Positions 1 to 10,289 of a DNA stretch of 64,000 nt are shown piece after piece. The stretch comes from Eustoma russellianum (Eukaryota > Streptophyta > Magnoliopsida > Gentianales > Gentianaceae). The stretch covers positions 26,709,959 to 26,773,958 of the forward strand of contig AP025056.1 in assembly GCA_036186865.1 (NCBI GenBank), written 5' to 3'. Position 1 is the stretch's first letter. Each line of letters starts with the position of its first letter. The translations under genes and the position numbers were made by a program. The notes beneath the pieces are model-generated. The model saw nothing but the letters and a program-made list of their open reading frames with translations. It searched no databases and was not told the DNA's origin.

Positions 1-780
1 TCATTCTTACATGTGAAAGAATATCACACATATTGCCAACTCCAGTTTTTTGTAGACAAAGTTAACTTCAAGTGCACCTTCTACTATCCAAACTATTGGA
101 TTTCTAGTGCATCATTAAAGAAACTAAGCTACCTGTCTACTGGCTGCAGCAAACTTGATAGATATAATCTATCATCCTTTCTGAGGAACTATCAACAAGA
201 TTACCTCATAGAAGACCGTTGTGATCTCCTTATCCTCCATCATGTTGATACTCCAAGCAACTTCCCCTATTCATCTGTCACCAACATTCATATTGGTAAT
301 CCCCTTGTTTCTTTGTATCCTTGAGCTTTCTCTGGTTGACACCAAATAAACTCTATTCTTGTAATGCTTGTTTCCATGTGTATGCCGCAATCTCCACCTT
401 GTTAGCATTCATCTTCCATTATAGTGTAGGAGTTGCATGTCCATGTCCTCCTGTGGAGTTTCTTCAGTTGACGTCGAGCATGAAGCAAATTGAATGGCAT
501 CTACCCCCACAGGCCGACGGAAATTGAAATAATATCACATTCATCTCATTATAAAAATAATGATTTCCTTCCGTTGAAGACCATGACACGAGTGAGTGTA
601 CCATCAAAACATTATATTCAAACTATGGCAAAGAATGGAGATATAAGAGGGCTGCTCAACCATAAGCTACGACTAACTAATCAAATATGAAAGCTTTGAT
701 TCCATGTCCACGTCTTGCCGAGCCAATTTGCTGGGCAGTGACAAATTTGGAAACCATATCGCTCAAAATTGCTTTAAGAC
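1..780. other. Unassigned left end, no gene supported
   Basis: I recognise no family here. An open frame of 103 codons (13-324, plus) reads through, but its product has no motif I know. Its composition is ordinary and it has no clear start context, so it could be chance. Two shorter plus frames (321-527 and 490-690) overlap it in other phases. The stretch may be repeat or host intergenic DNA. Confidence 0.25.
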
Positions 781-1310
781 TGTTGGAAAATTTGGATCGA
801 TATGGCACCAAACATGAACAAGAGATATTCAAATGAAATCACTTTATGACATGAATTTGATGTTCACTAAAATGACCAAGAACATCATACAAAGGGGGTC
901 TGGTATTTGAAGAATTCAATAGACATTGGTGACAATAAACATAAGCAACCAACAACTATGTGATAATCAAAGATGTTGAAATGAAGAAATCAACAATATT
1001 ATGACGCTTGACAGAAGGACAAATAGAAGAATAAAGCCGAGACGAGACTCGAGATGTCTCTGAACTTAAAGCAATTTTGCCTTCACCATTGAGCAAGGTG
1101 AACTTCAGACAAATGCTTTCCAGCATATAACGGCTTACTTCCTTTTGATTGCTCTCCAAGAGAAAGTTTGAACTTGCCCGTAGAAGTGATTGTTGTTAGA
1201 GGAAAGAAGAGAAGAAGAAGAGAGAATAAATCTCCTGCAGAAATTCTCTAAGGTTTCATCACCTTCAAGTGTTTTTTTCCATGTCTATCTTTAACATGTC
1301 AAAGCCTTCT

Positions 1311-1317
1311 TTATATA
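1311..1317 (-). promoter_or_regulatory. TATA-like box, minus strand
   Basis: The minus strand reads GCCTATATAAAGAAGGC, a typical plant TATA context. About 60-110 bases downstream lies a CT-rich leader (CTTCTTCTTCTCTTC), followed by a 67-codon frame (1159-956) with no recognisable product. It may be the promoter of the LTR-like block or of an unrecognised gene. Confidence 0.35.
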
Positions 1318-1484
1318 GGCTTCAAGTGATTAATCAACACCTTAAAGACAACTTTCTACAGAGAATTTAACCTCCAAGTTGGTTGGTAATCGTTGGTTAT
1401 CATTCTAATTGAAAGGAGATGTCATATGGTGTAAGAGTTGCATCTTTTATGAACAGACGGACACTTTAGGCGCCTTATGTCACT

Positions 1485-1630
1485 TCGAACGACTGTACAA
1501 AACGACATCGAACGACTGTACAAAATGACATCGAACGACTGTACAAAATGACATCAGGTGCTTCATGTGACATCGAACGCCTGTACAAAACGACATCAGG
1601 CGCTTCATGTGACATTGAGCGCCTATACAA
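1485..1630. repeat. Minisatellite of 23-bp and 19-bp units
   Basis: Three consecutive 23-bp units start TCGAACGACTGTACAAAA (1485-1507, 1508-1530, 1531-1553). Units of 19 bp beginning TCAGG and containing GCTTCATGTGACA follow (1554-1572, 1596-1614), alternating with another 23-bp unit (1573-1595). Every unit ends in GACA. CpG dinucleotides are dense compared with the surrounding DNA. Neighbouring units also form short inverted pairs such as GGCGCT...AGCGCC. Confidence 0.85.
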
Positions 1631-1755
1631 GGCGTTTGAAGTGTTTTGGAAGTGTTCCCGAACACTTCGAACGCCTACATGAGGCGCTTCAAGTGTTCTG
1701 GAAGTGTTCCAGAACACTTCGAACGCCTACATTAGGCGCTTAAAGTGTTTGGAAC
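1631..1755. repeat. Tandem palindromes able to form long hairpins
   Basis: GGCGTTTGAAGTGTT (from 1631) is complementary, apart from one position, to AACACTTCGAACGCC (about 1661-1675), separated by a short loop. A second copy of the same hairpin (GGCGCTTCAAGTGTTCT then AGAACACTTCGAACGCC) occupies about 1683-1728, and a partial third follows (GGCGCTTAAAGTGTT). The unit length is about 53 bp. It directly continues the 23/19-bp array and shares its GCGCTTC and TCGAACG words. Confidence 0.85.
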
Positions 1756-1964
1756 GCCCCCATTTCTTTCCATTGTTCATAAAACACTCCAAACTTCATC
1801 CAATCTCCTATCAATTGACATATAACATTATACAAGGTTGGATCACAAGATTTAAAGTATTTTTCCAACAATACCAACTTTTGTTGATGTGTTCTTTTTT
1901 CTTGTTTATCTCCAATTACAAAAGCAGTAACTATTTGATTAACTAATAATTATTTATTATAACA

Positions 1965-2063
1965 CATGTGTGTGTATATATGTACATGTATATGTGTATG
2001 TATATATAGATGTATATATATATGTATGTATATACATATACATGTATATATATATATGTGTGT
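1965..2063. repeat. TG/TA microsatellite
   Basis: An alternating purine-pyrimidine tract of TGTG, TATA, TACATG and TGTATG words. The 71-codon frame across it (1966-2181) is an artefact of the simple sequence. Confidence 0.8.
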
Positions 2064-2085
2064 GTGTGTATGTGTAAATGTGTAT

Positions 2086-2176
2086 CATCAACAACAACAA
2101 CATTACCTCATTGCCTTAGAAGCTCTCGCCTATTGCGGAGTATGGAGAGATAGGATGTACGCAACCATACTCATGT
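2086..2176 (-). mobile_element. SINE 3' fragment (minus orientation)
   Basis: The plus strand has CAACAACAACAACATTACC followed by CCTATTGCGGAGTATGG and GGATGTACGCAACCATAC. Read on the minus strand this gives a GCGTACATCC word, a CCGCAATAGGCG word and a final GTTGTTGTTGTTG tail. That is the conserved 3' half of tRNA-derived plant SINEs of the Au-like type (established for the family). No tRNA-like 5' half with A and B boxes is visible, so this is a truncated copy. The flanks are simple repeats, so no target duplication can be judged. Confidence 0.6.
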
Positions 2177-2179
2177 GTT

Positions 2180-2227
<48 letters not shown>
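2180..2227. repeat. (TA)n microsatellite
   Basis: About 24 uninterrupted TA dinucleotides directly after the SINE fragment. Confidence 0.95.
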
Positions 2228-2231
<4 letters not shown>

Positions 2232-2780
2232 AGATAAAAAATATATCACACGATAATATGATAATATAATATAAGAAGGCGGCAAATAGCCGCATTTGGC
2301 GGAATAGCATGGAAGCATGACCAGTGCCTTTGCCTTTGGGACCGCTTATCGGCTATGGTTTTATATGTATTTCTCATTAAGAGCGCGTTCGACTCAATCC
2401 GAGACCTTGGGAAATAGTTTATTTTTATTTATTTTTAAACATTTTCTAACCTTCAAGACCCTACTGTTACATAAAGCAACTGTGCTTTACCCTTTCGCTA
2501 CTAAATGCTTAACAAGGATCCACACCATGTGCCAACCTATTAAGAATCAGACACGTGCTTATTCAATTATAAAGAGTTCAAAAAGAAATTATTTTTAAAG
2601 CCAGGTGACACCAGATAAACACTTAGTCATCTACCTAATTAATCATTGCACGTCTAAAGTTTGCATAAATTACCAAGTATACGGAAACTAAATACTATCA
2701 ATATTATGTCAATACCCCAATATGTTTATTCATAAAATTTGGATACATATCTTATTAGAGTGAGTAATAAGTATATATAG
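2228..2780. other. No gene seen
   Basis: AT-rich sequence with one 93-codon frame (2317-2598) without recognisable features. I see no repeat boundary or motif that would classify it. Confidence 0.4.
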
Positions 2781-3604
2781 TAGGGGTGTCAAACATGTCG
2801 TGTATCGTGTACCAAAATGTCACACCCATGTCTTACCTGTTTGCTTCGCGTGTATGGATATAGATACCCAAACCCGTACATGTCAGGTTTCGTGTCGTGT
2901 ATCATGTATACCCACGAACTTGACTAGTACAAATATTTCAAGTCGTGTACGGGTCATTTCATGTATTTTTAAGGTATTTTCAGGTTTCGTGTATTTTTCA
3001 GGTTTCATGTACTTAAACGACTACTGAAGGTGGATTTGAGTTGAATCTGTTTCTTTTTGAAAAGAAATCACCATTGCTAAATAATCATCAGAAATTGTAT
3101 GAAAATAGAAAAGATAACAAGTAGTCATCTGCTCGTGAAGAAGAAGTTATTAAGATATTTACCTGAACTGTAGATCTGGCGGCGGACGAGCGGAGATTGG
3201 AGAAGAAGAGAGATAGAGATAGGGCTGGCTGGTGGCTGCAGGCGGCGGGGCAGGAGATTGGAGAAGGGAGAAATGGTATTTGGATTTGGGGATGGGGATT
3301 GAGATTTTAGGAATGGCGGAAGGAGGGAACCGGGGAAGGGATTAGCGATTAGGTTAGTATTTTTTTGGGAAAATTTATTTTTTTACTTTATTAATTATAA
3401 ATTTTTATTTAAAATATATTTTTAAATTTTCGGGTATAAACGGGTAACCTCGCGGGTATACACGGACACGACCCGCCCTTAGCGGGTATCTTTCAGGTCT
3501 TACCCGATTTGTATACGAAACCCGCAAAGGTCATACCCATACCTACGAAAATCGTGTCAGGTTCGGGTTGTGTTTTCGTGTCGTATCTGAAATTGCTACC
3601 CCTA
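2781..3604. mobile_element. hAT-like non-autonomous DNA transposon
   Basis: The ends read TAGGGGTGTCAAAC (2781) and, on the other strand, TAGGGGTAGCAATTTC (3604 leftward), an imperfect terminal inverted repeat of the (C/T)AGGGGTGGCAA type known from plant hAT elements. The flanking octamers ATATATAG (2773-2780) and ACATATAA (3605-3612) agree at 6 of 8 positions, consistent with a decayed 8-bp target duplication. Sub-terminal regions on both sides are rich in GTGTCGTGT and CGGGTA words, also typical of the group. No transposase frame is present. The middle (3160-3360) is GC-rich and unlike both ends. Confidence 0.6.
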
Positions 3605-3902
3605 ACATATAAGCATATTGAGAACAGATATATGTCCACCTAAACAACAAATAAAAACAAGATATAAAAAATAAAATAATAAGGTATCATCTAAAAGGGT
3701 TTTTCTTAAATTCATGTTAAAAAAGGTAAAGAGATGAGAGAGAAAAGAAGAAAAGAAAGAATAAAGACTAAAGATAAATATACAAATTTTTTTTTGATAA
3801 ATACATTCTTTTTGTTTGATCAATGGTTAAAAATTAATCATTTGATGAAATTAACAGTGTAAAAATAACAAGAATATGTAAAAATAGATGTGTATTCATC
3901 AT

Positions 3903-4132
3903 TGACTAGAAGAATCATTGCCCTTAAATTAAAGGAATAACCTTCCAGGCTTAGCGTTTGTTCAGACTGACGACGTCATTATAAGCATGCACTACTGAAC
4001 ATCAACTGAATCGTTTTTTTATCATGACTGGTCCAAAAATTACTAATTCTTTTTGACATTCATCACTTGAACTATACTTATATATCATGCCATTATCTTT
4101 TTTTCTAATATGGAAATGTTTTAGTCTTTACA
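3903..4132 (-). repeat. Left (3') LTR of a TRIM-like element
   Basis: The segment ends AGTCTTTACA at 4132, the inverse of the TGTAAAGACT that starts the partner LTR at 18462. The two share a diverged but clear alignment: TTGCCC, then TGACGACGTCATTATAAGCA against TGACATCACTATGGGCAAGC, then CACTAC and TCAA.TGAAT, and a final TTTTTTTCTAAT. The exact left edge is uncertain; a start at 3877 (TGTAAAAATAG) is also possible. The minus sense is set by the primer site next to the partner LTR. Confidence 0.5.
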
Positions 4133-4218
4133 TTTCACCCACTTTAATGAGCCAACGTCCTCGTTGGACCTTACTAAAAGACCAAGAATCCTTTAACATC
4201 CCGAAATTTGGTCGTTTT
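4133..4218 (-). other. TRIM-like element, left part of internal region with purine tract
   Basis: On the minus strand the bases just before the LTR read AAAGTGGGTGAAA, a plausible polypurine tract. A CGTCCTCG word lies nearby, as in the internal edge of the non-coding LTR element at 21.3 kb. This 86-bp piece plus 18427-18461 is all that remains of, or ever was, the internal region. The copia element at 4219-18421 sits between the two pieces with the target duplication GTTTT (4214-4218 and 18422-18426). Confidence 0.5.
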
Positions 4219-5219
4219 TGTTAGACCGTGCACCTGCAATAAACACCACTAGAGGGGAGTGAATAGTGGTTATCGGAAATTACACTACAAACCCTTGTAA
4301 AAATCCCCTTTGAAAACAGAATCTGAGACCACCTCAGATTCAGAACCCGTTCTTGAAAAATTCAAAAATAATTGTACACAACTCCAAAATTTATGAAACT
4401 TTTCAGAATTTAACTTCAATGTGTTAAAAAGACTCTGTCCAAAAATTAGACAAAAATAAGATCGTTGGCCCTTCAAACAAATAAGAAGATTCAGATGGTC
4501 AATCTGGATAGAATTGGACAGAATGTTGCTGATTTTGCAAAACGTGTTTCTCTTTGAATACTCAACCAAAAAGGTTGATCTTTATATAAAAACACTCCTT
4601 AGAATGTGTAGATGAAGTTTCCAAAAATTCCCTGACCTTAAACAATTCTTGATAAATACAGAATTTAAGTTTTCTCAAAACTGGTCAGATTGCAGCCAGA
4701 TTGGACCAGTTATCTTACAAAGACTGAAAGACTAACTTTCCCTTACTTAAATCAAGTGATTCTTGTTACAAATGAAAGCTAACAGTCTGAAGTATAACTC
4801 TACCAAAAATCACGAATTTTGAAATTTTTTAGCTATTTTTTGAAATTGTGAGAAGTTGTGTGAAAACTGCAATAAAAATAGACAGAAAACAGAAATGAAG
4901 AAACAAGACAAGAACACCGAGGATTTATCCTGGTTCGGTCAATGTGACCTACTCCAGTCCCAAGGAACACCTTTTCTTGGATTTTACTATGAAGTGAATC
5001 ACCTTACAACAAGAACCAAGCTTGATCCTTGGGTTATACACCAACCCTACTCAAGACTTGGATGATCACCTTCTAAGCAACACTTAGTTGCAACACCTCT
5101 ACAACCTATTGATATAGCAATATAAGAATGGCTAATCAATCTTACAAATGAAGCTCAAGAGACTTGTAGCTCAACAAATACAACAAGAACACCTTTGCTA
5201 CAAAGAATGGAACAAGAAC

Positions 5220-8200
5220 TGTAGAGAAAAGGGGGTTTGAGTGATTTCAAAATAAGTGACTTAAATGCATGATATATATACAAACGTGTACATGTATGTA
5301 TGATACTTTGCTATTACTTGCCTTATTTAGCTTATATATTATGTTGCCGTACTAACGAGCCATGAAGCGTTAAAGCTTACATCATATGGCAAACATTTGT
5401 TGTGTTTATACTATTTTCAGGTGCCACTATTAATGAACTAAACTAGTTCATTAAGTGAAGTACTTAGTTTATTAAACTAAGTAGTTCATTAAAGGAAGCC
5501 ACATTTGGAAAAGGCACAAAGGCAACAAAGCCAAGGAAGGAAAGTTCTCTCCTCCTCCCCTCTTAATTATACACGCCACATATACATATATTACATATAT
5601 TTTCAGATTTTTTAAGAAAAGGCACATACACATGTATTCCAACGTACTACCGACACGTTATATATTTTACGTACGTACATTAACGTCACACCACTATACT
5701 TAACTCATATTTATGAGTATATTCAGGTCTTATATCATATGATATAAGATATGGTGATGACAAATTAAATACGACACGATAAAAGGTTCTAAACCGAAAA
5801 TTGTCGTATCGGGCGAATACCGAAACTTCGCCAACGTGTCATATACTTGCCATAAATAGATGGCCAGCCCATATACCTTAAAAATTATTATTATTTTCGT
5901 GGGTTACATGTACTATTCAGCCAAAAATACTTTCCATGTTGGCACACACACAAATCACCCCACATTAAGGCCAAAATGTGAAGATTCCAAGTTTAATTTT
6001 GTCACATGTGAATGGTACCACTTTAGACCAGCCAAGTGCTGACATTTAAAGTATATATTATATATATTATGTATAACATAATATATATAACATGTGCAAA
6101 AGTTGGAATTTAAATTAGAAAAAAATCGGGTAATCGATAAATATCGAAAATTCGGTTTTCTATGCACACAACACATGGAACATTTTTGGTACATCATGTG
6201 ACACGTATCTAGACATTTTTTACATATGTTATACATCTTAAAGTGTTCTAGAAAATTAAATTAAGGGCTGATTGGAATATAACATGTGTGTATTATTAAA
6301 TGTGCATTATTTTACAAAGTTAGCAAAAATAAATTTCAGCACATGCACATACATATCCAACGCCACCTACAGCTGAGATGGAGCTTATTTGGAGCCTTGT
6401 TGGCATATTGATTGGTCAATGATCAATCATACAATGTTGGTGAATTAAAGAGAGAAGCTACAAATGGTAAGAATTCAAAATTTGTCTCTCTTATATCACA
6501 TGCTGAAAATTTCAGCATGCTAAACAAGCTGGCCGATTTTTATGACCTTAATGTGATATATTTCATCATCTTTTATTGTGTGATTGATTGGAAGAAGAAA
6601 TGGAAATGATTTGAATATTAAATAAATTAATAAAGTGTGATATTTTATATATCACACATGCTGAAAATTTTTCAGCATGTGTGAGACTTGTGTGGCCGAA
6701 TTTATGAGCTAAAAAGTGTCCATATACATTTCTCATGTGATAGGAATATTTACTATTTAATTGGTGATTCATTTTATAAAGAAAAATCAAATTAAGTTTG
6801 GCATTATTTTGAATGAAATGGAATGATGCACATGCTGAAAATTCAGCATGGCAATGTCACATAATGGGCGATTTTTTGCCTTAGCAAGGAAGGGATTTTT
6901 GTCTTGAAATTTATGTGATATATCTTATGATTTATGGAAATTATTTTGTGACGATTTTGGCACATGTTTAAGTGTAATTCTCAGATTTTTTCAAGTCATC
7001 AATGATGACAACATTCATCCAATAAGAAGGTGCCAAGTAAGCGAAGCCTAAATGATCATCCAATAAGAAGATGCCAAGTAAGCAAGACTTTGTCACAATG
7101 ATGTCTTACATCCTCCCAAGGACTTAGAAGACAATTTTCAAGAGGGGGAGACACTCACAAGGGGACGGCTGCAACATCATTAAAAGGAAAGAGGTTGAGC
7201 AAAAACAAAACAAGAACAAGCATTGCAAATCAAAATGATCAAAAAGCCTAGCTCTTCTTCTTCTTCTACATTCTCTTTCTTTCTCTCTTCTTGTAAGCCT
7301 ATTGTATTCATATCTTTCAATCTTGAATAGGCTTGACATAGACCACCACTCATTATATATCTTTGTAAAAGATTGATCAAGGTGTGATCAATCTTCATTC
7401 TTGCGAGGTGGTGGTGTTCGTGCATATTGTATTGAACGTACAAGGTTTGTAAAGGGTTGGAGTTGGTGTGTAACTCCATCAACCCTGTGGTAAGGTGTAT
7501 TGCGTGTGTGTGATTAGTGTGAACCAAGGAAGGTATTCCTTGAAGACTGGAGTAGGTTGTTTATAACCGAACCAGTATAAAATTCTTGGTGCCATTTACT
7601 TTCTGCATTTACTTTCAGTTACTGCACAATTTATTCTTTTTGTTGACGTTCTTAAAAATAGTAAACGATTTTCAAAAATCACGAAAATTTCCAGAAATAT
7701 ACTCACACGTTCTAGGGTTAATTTGGCACAAGTTTCAACCCTTTTGGATAAGTATAAGTCAATCAAACATCAAAATTTCTGAGACTAGTGCAGTCTGATT
7801 TTCAGACTTGCAAAGGTTGAGACTTTGATTGTAGTTGACCTACTTCCCAAAGAATTTTGCAAAACTGTTTCAACCCAATCAAATATAGTATATAAGGAGT
7901 TAGTGGTCAAATTTTCAGAGCATTTGGACGTTCACACAAATAGGAATAAATTTTTTAAAACCGCCTACCGTTTTTGGCATATTCGAGCAATCTGATTACC
8001 AACGGTTTTTGAAGGGGTTAAAGGTTGAATTTTAATTTGAAATTTTTAGAGGACACTCATAACATCTGAGGCTAAGTTCTCTCAAAATGTCAGAATTTTT
8101 GGAGACCTCTAACCTGGTTTTAAAAACGTTTTAAAACTGGTTCTGAAAACAGAATCTGTTTTCAGAAGTTCAATTGTTTAGGTTCAAACAAATTTTAAAA

Positions 8201-8262
8201 ACTACACTTTCCGCACCATCTATTCAACTCCCCCCTTCTAGTGGTGCCTTGCAGATCCTACA
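5220..8262 (+). repeat. Solo LTR, family 2, with exact AGAAC duplication
   Basis: Starts TGTAGAGAAAAGG and ends CAGATCCTACA, and is bounded by AGAAC at 5215-5219 and 8263-8267. A second copy on the opposite strand (47505-50558) confirms both ends. The terminal block CTTCTAGTGGTGCC...GCAG resembles the U5 end of the SIRE LTRs (CTCTAGTGGTGTT...GCAG), which sets the plus orientation. No internal region or second LTR is present, so it is a solo LTR formed by recombination. The segment just before 7615 carries the sense version of a CTGGAGTAGG block shared with the SIRE LTRs. Confidence 0.92.
6499..6850. repeat. Three spaced CATGCTGAAA palindromes
   Basis: Near-perfect inverted repeats occur at 6499-6519 (CATGCTGAAA / TTTCAGCATG), 6652-6684 (16-bp perfect arms TCACACATGCTGAAAA and complement around one base) and 6831-6850 (CATGCTGAA / TTCAGCATG). 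The sister solo LTR has three equivalents at about 48908, 49079 and 49238. They lie in the part of the LTR expected to be U3. Confidence 0.85.
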
Positions 8263-8352
8263 AGAACAACAACAAGAAGATGATAGCTAGACAATTCAAC
8301 AAATGCTTTCAAGTGAGCTTCAAGTGTGTTTCATCTTCTTCACCATTGCCTC

Positions 8353-8360
8353 TATTTATA
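8353..8360 (-). promoter_or_regulatory. TATA box of 3' LTR A
   Basis: The minus strand reads CACACTATAAATAGAGGC. The same TATAAATA box is present at the equivalent place in all six SIRE-family LTRs of the window, so it is the likely U3 core promoter. Confidence 0.75.
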
Positions 8361-9670
8361 GTGTGATTTGAGCCTTGGATATAAGACTTCCAATGTGCAC
8401 CATCTTCATCATCAAGTCCAAATGTCTTCTCATCATTGGTTGGCCTTGTACACTTGGCAAAATGAGACAACATAATTGGTCCACCTTGGCATCACTTTGT
8501 TGGCCGAAAATTCCACCTTGGAATGTCTTGAAAATGTGAAGATAATACCCAAAGATAAGATAGCATATTCCTCTATTATACCCTCAACTTCTTGGCTTGA
8601 AAATAGGCATGTGAGGCTTTGAACATTTCAAATGAAATTCAGCTCCAAGAACAAGTGTAGTAGCCGTTGGCTACATAATTGTTTTTCCAAAAATTAATTT
8701 TTGATTATCCTTTATAAAATGAAGATAATAAGAAATGATAATACCATCAAAATATCCTCAACTCCAAGCACACCAATAGGACATGTGAGAACTCCATTTT
8801 GACTCAAAAAATTTGCCAAGAATAGGCATATAGCCGTTGGCTATATTTAGAAAATTCCAAGTTGACAATTTTGCCAACTAGCTCCTTTTTGGTTGGTCCA
8901 CTTGTCTCCAACTCATAAAATGAATAATGTATCACCTCCACCTGTTCATACACGTTTTTGAGTATACAAATATGTGTAGCAACTCAAATTTTTGAAGAGG
9001 AAATAAATAGATAATAGTTGACAAGATTATGTCAACGTGTAACACAAAATTCCCAATATTTCTTTTTATATGTCGTGATCATTTCCACACCTTTAACACC
9101 TTGAACAACTCTGAATAATGATGATAAATGTCCTCTTATAACATATATAAGAGAGTCTTCAAGAAAAAATAGAATATGACATCTCAAATTGTCACATATC
9201 CAGCTATAGTCAATAATATCATCATGTGAGAGAAAAAGATAAAGAATCACCATATCATCTTCAAATTAATAATAAATCAGCTCCATAATGAATATAATAA
9301 TATGCTCAAGTGATTCCTTGAGTGAAAATACCAAAAATACCCTCGGGGGTAAAATGACCAAAATACCCCTTGTATATGAAAACTCCAGAAATGACCCGGA
9401 TGGTCAGAAAAAATTATGATATCACCTTTGTCATGATAAATAGTATAAGAATACATCCTTGAAATATTTTCACCATGTGATGTTCCTACAAAACTCAAAA
9501 TACCAATTTTGCCTTTTTTGGTAAGTTTTAGAAACTTCCAAGGCACGTTAGTCACAAGACAATTATAATCACCAAAACACATGATAATCATTTAATAAAC
9601 ATGTATAAATCATATACAAATGAAAACAATCATTTAAACACTTTTTAGGAAAATATTTCTAAAAACCCTA

Positions 9671-9924
9671 GACATCGATCGATCGAAGTGCCTCAGCTTC
9701 AGAGATCGATGTCTCACAGAAAGGTTCAGGTTTTGTCTCTGACCTACATCGATCGATCAAAGTGAGGGTTCGATGTACATCGATTGATCGATATGTCTCA
9801 GGTTTAGAGATCAATGTCTCACAGTAAGGTCTTGAACTTTCACTGCCTTACATGGATCAATCGATGTGATAGATCTATGTACATAGATCGATCGATGTGC
9901 AACAACCTGAGAGATCGATGTCAA
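9671..9924. repeat. ATCGATCGAT array in U3 of 3' LTR A
   Basis: About five repeats of GATCGATCGATGT or close variants, alternating with CTCAG...AGATCGATGTCTCACAG spacers, spaced roughly 40-70 bp. In sense orientation the array begins about 110 bp into the LTR. Confidence 0.85.
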
Positions 9925-10035
9925 CTTTTTAAACTTTTTCAACTTTTAATCACATATAACATCATGTGTGACATTTTTAAGCATTCACCATTTAAAATCA
10001 TGTCTTTGAAAATTATCCAATCATATTTATCAACA

Positions 10036-10050
10036 TTCTTCCCCTTTGGG
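10036..10050 (-). other. Polypurine tract of copia element A
   Basis: The minus strand reads CCCAAAGGGGAAGAA directly before the 3' LTR (TGTTGATAAATATG), the expected plus-strand priming site. Further G-rich purine runs lie at about 10151-10185 and 10249-10262. Confidence 0.8.
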
Positions 10051-10289
10051 ATGATTTTCAAAATAACCTAACATGATTTTAATGTCACAACCTTACCAAT
10101 TGTTTTCAAACTTTGTTTTCAACAAAATTTTAAATAGTATGCTTTTAGTATGCTCTCCCTCAACTTATACTCTCCCCCTTAACCTATACTCAACTTATAC
10201 CAATTGAAACTTAGCATATGACTTACCAACTAAAATCATGTTCTTATTCTATCTCCCCCTTTATTTTGCAAATCATGCAAAAGATAGAA

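Larger units (their letters stand above)
781..1870 (-). repeat. Possible LTR (minus sense) carrying a minisatellite
   Basis: The plus strand begins TGTTGGAAAATTTGG at 781 and ends CCAACA at 1870, so both ends fit the TG...CA rule. Read on the minus strand the block contains, in order, the repeat array (1755-1485), a TATA-like box (1317-1311) and a pyrimidine-rich leader, which is the U3-R-U5 order of a plant LTR. No 5-bp target duplication is visible (flanks AAGAC and ATACC) and no primer site was found at 781. It could instead be a host promoter region, or the left limit could be wrong. Confidence 0.3.
4219..10035 (-). repeat. 3' LTR of copia element A, split by a nested solo LTR
   Basis: Starts TGTTAGACCGTGCACC and ends ATCAACA. 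It aligns throughout with 15632-18421, apart from the block 5220-8262, which is a separate insertion. Without that block and one target duplication it is about 2.77 kb. Several percent divergence from the partner is visible by eye, including many single-base changes in the first 500 bp, so the element is not recent. Confidence 0.92.

Noticed and set aside
13..690. Series of plus-strand frames at the left edge as a host gene
   Set aside because: Three overlapping frames in different phases, no recognisable domain, no splice or start context strong enough. Kept only as unassigned.
5860..6790. Short frames on both strands within the solo LTR as genes
   Set aside because: They fall in an LTR with exact target duplication, and the sister copy does not conserve the frames.
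9671..9924. Regular ATCGATCGAT repeats as a CRISPR-like array
   Set aside because: The repeats are short, self-complementary and unequal, the spacers are also repeated, and the same array occurs in six LTRs of a plant retrotransposon.
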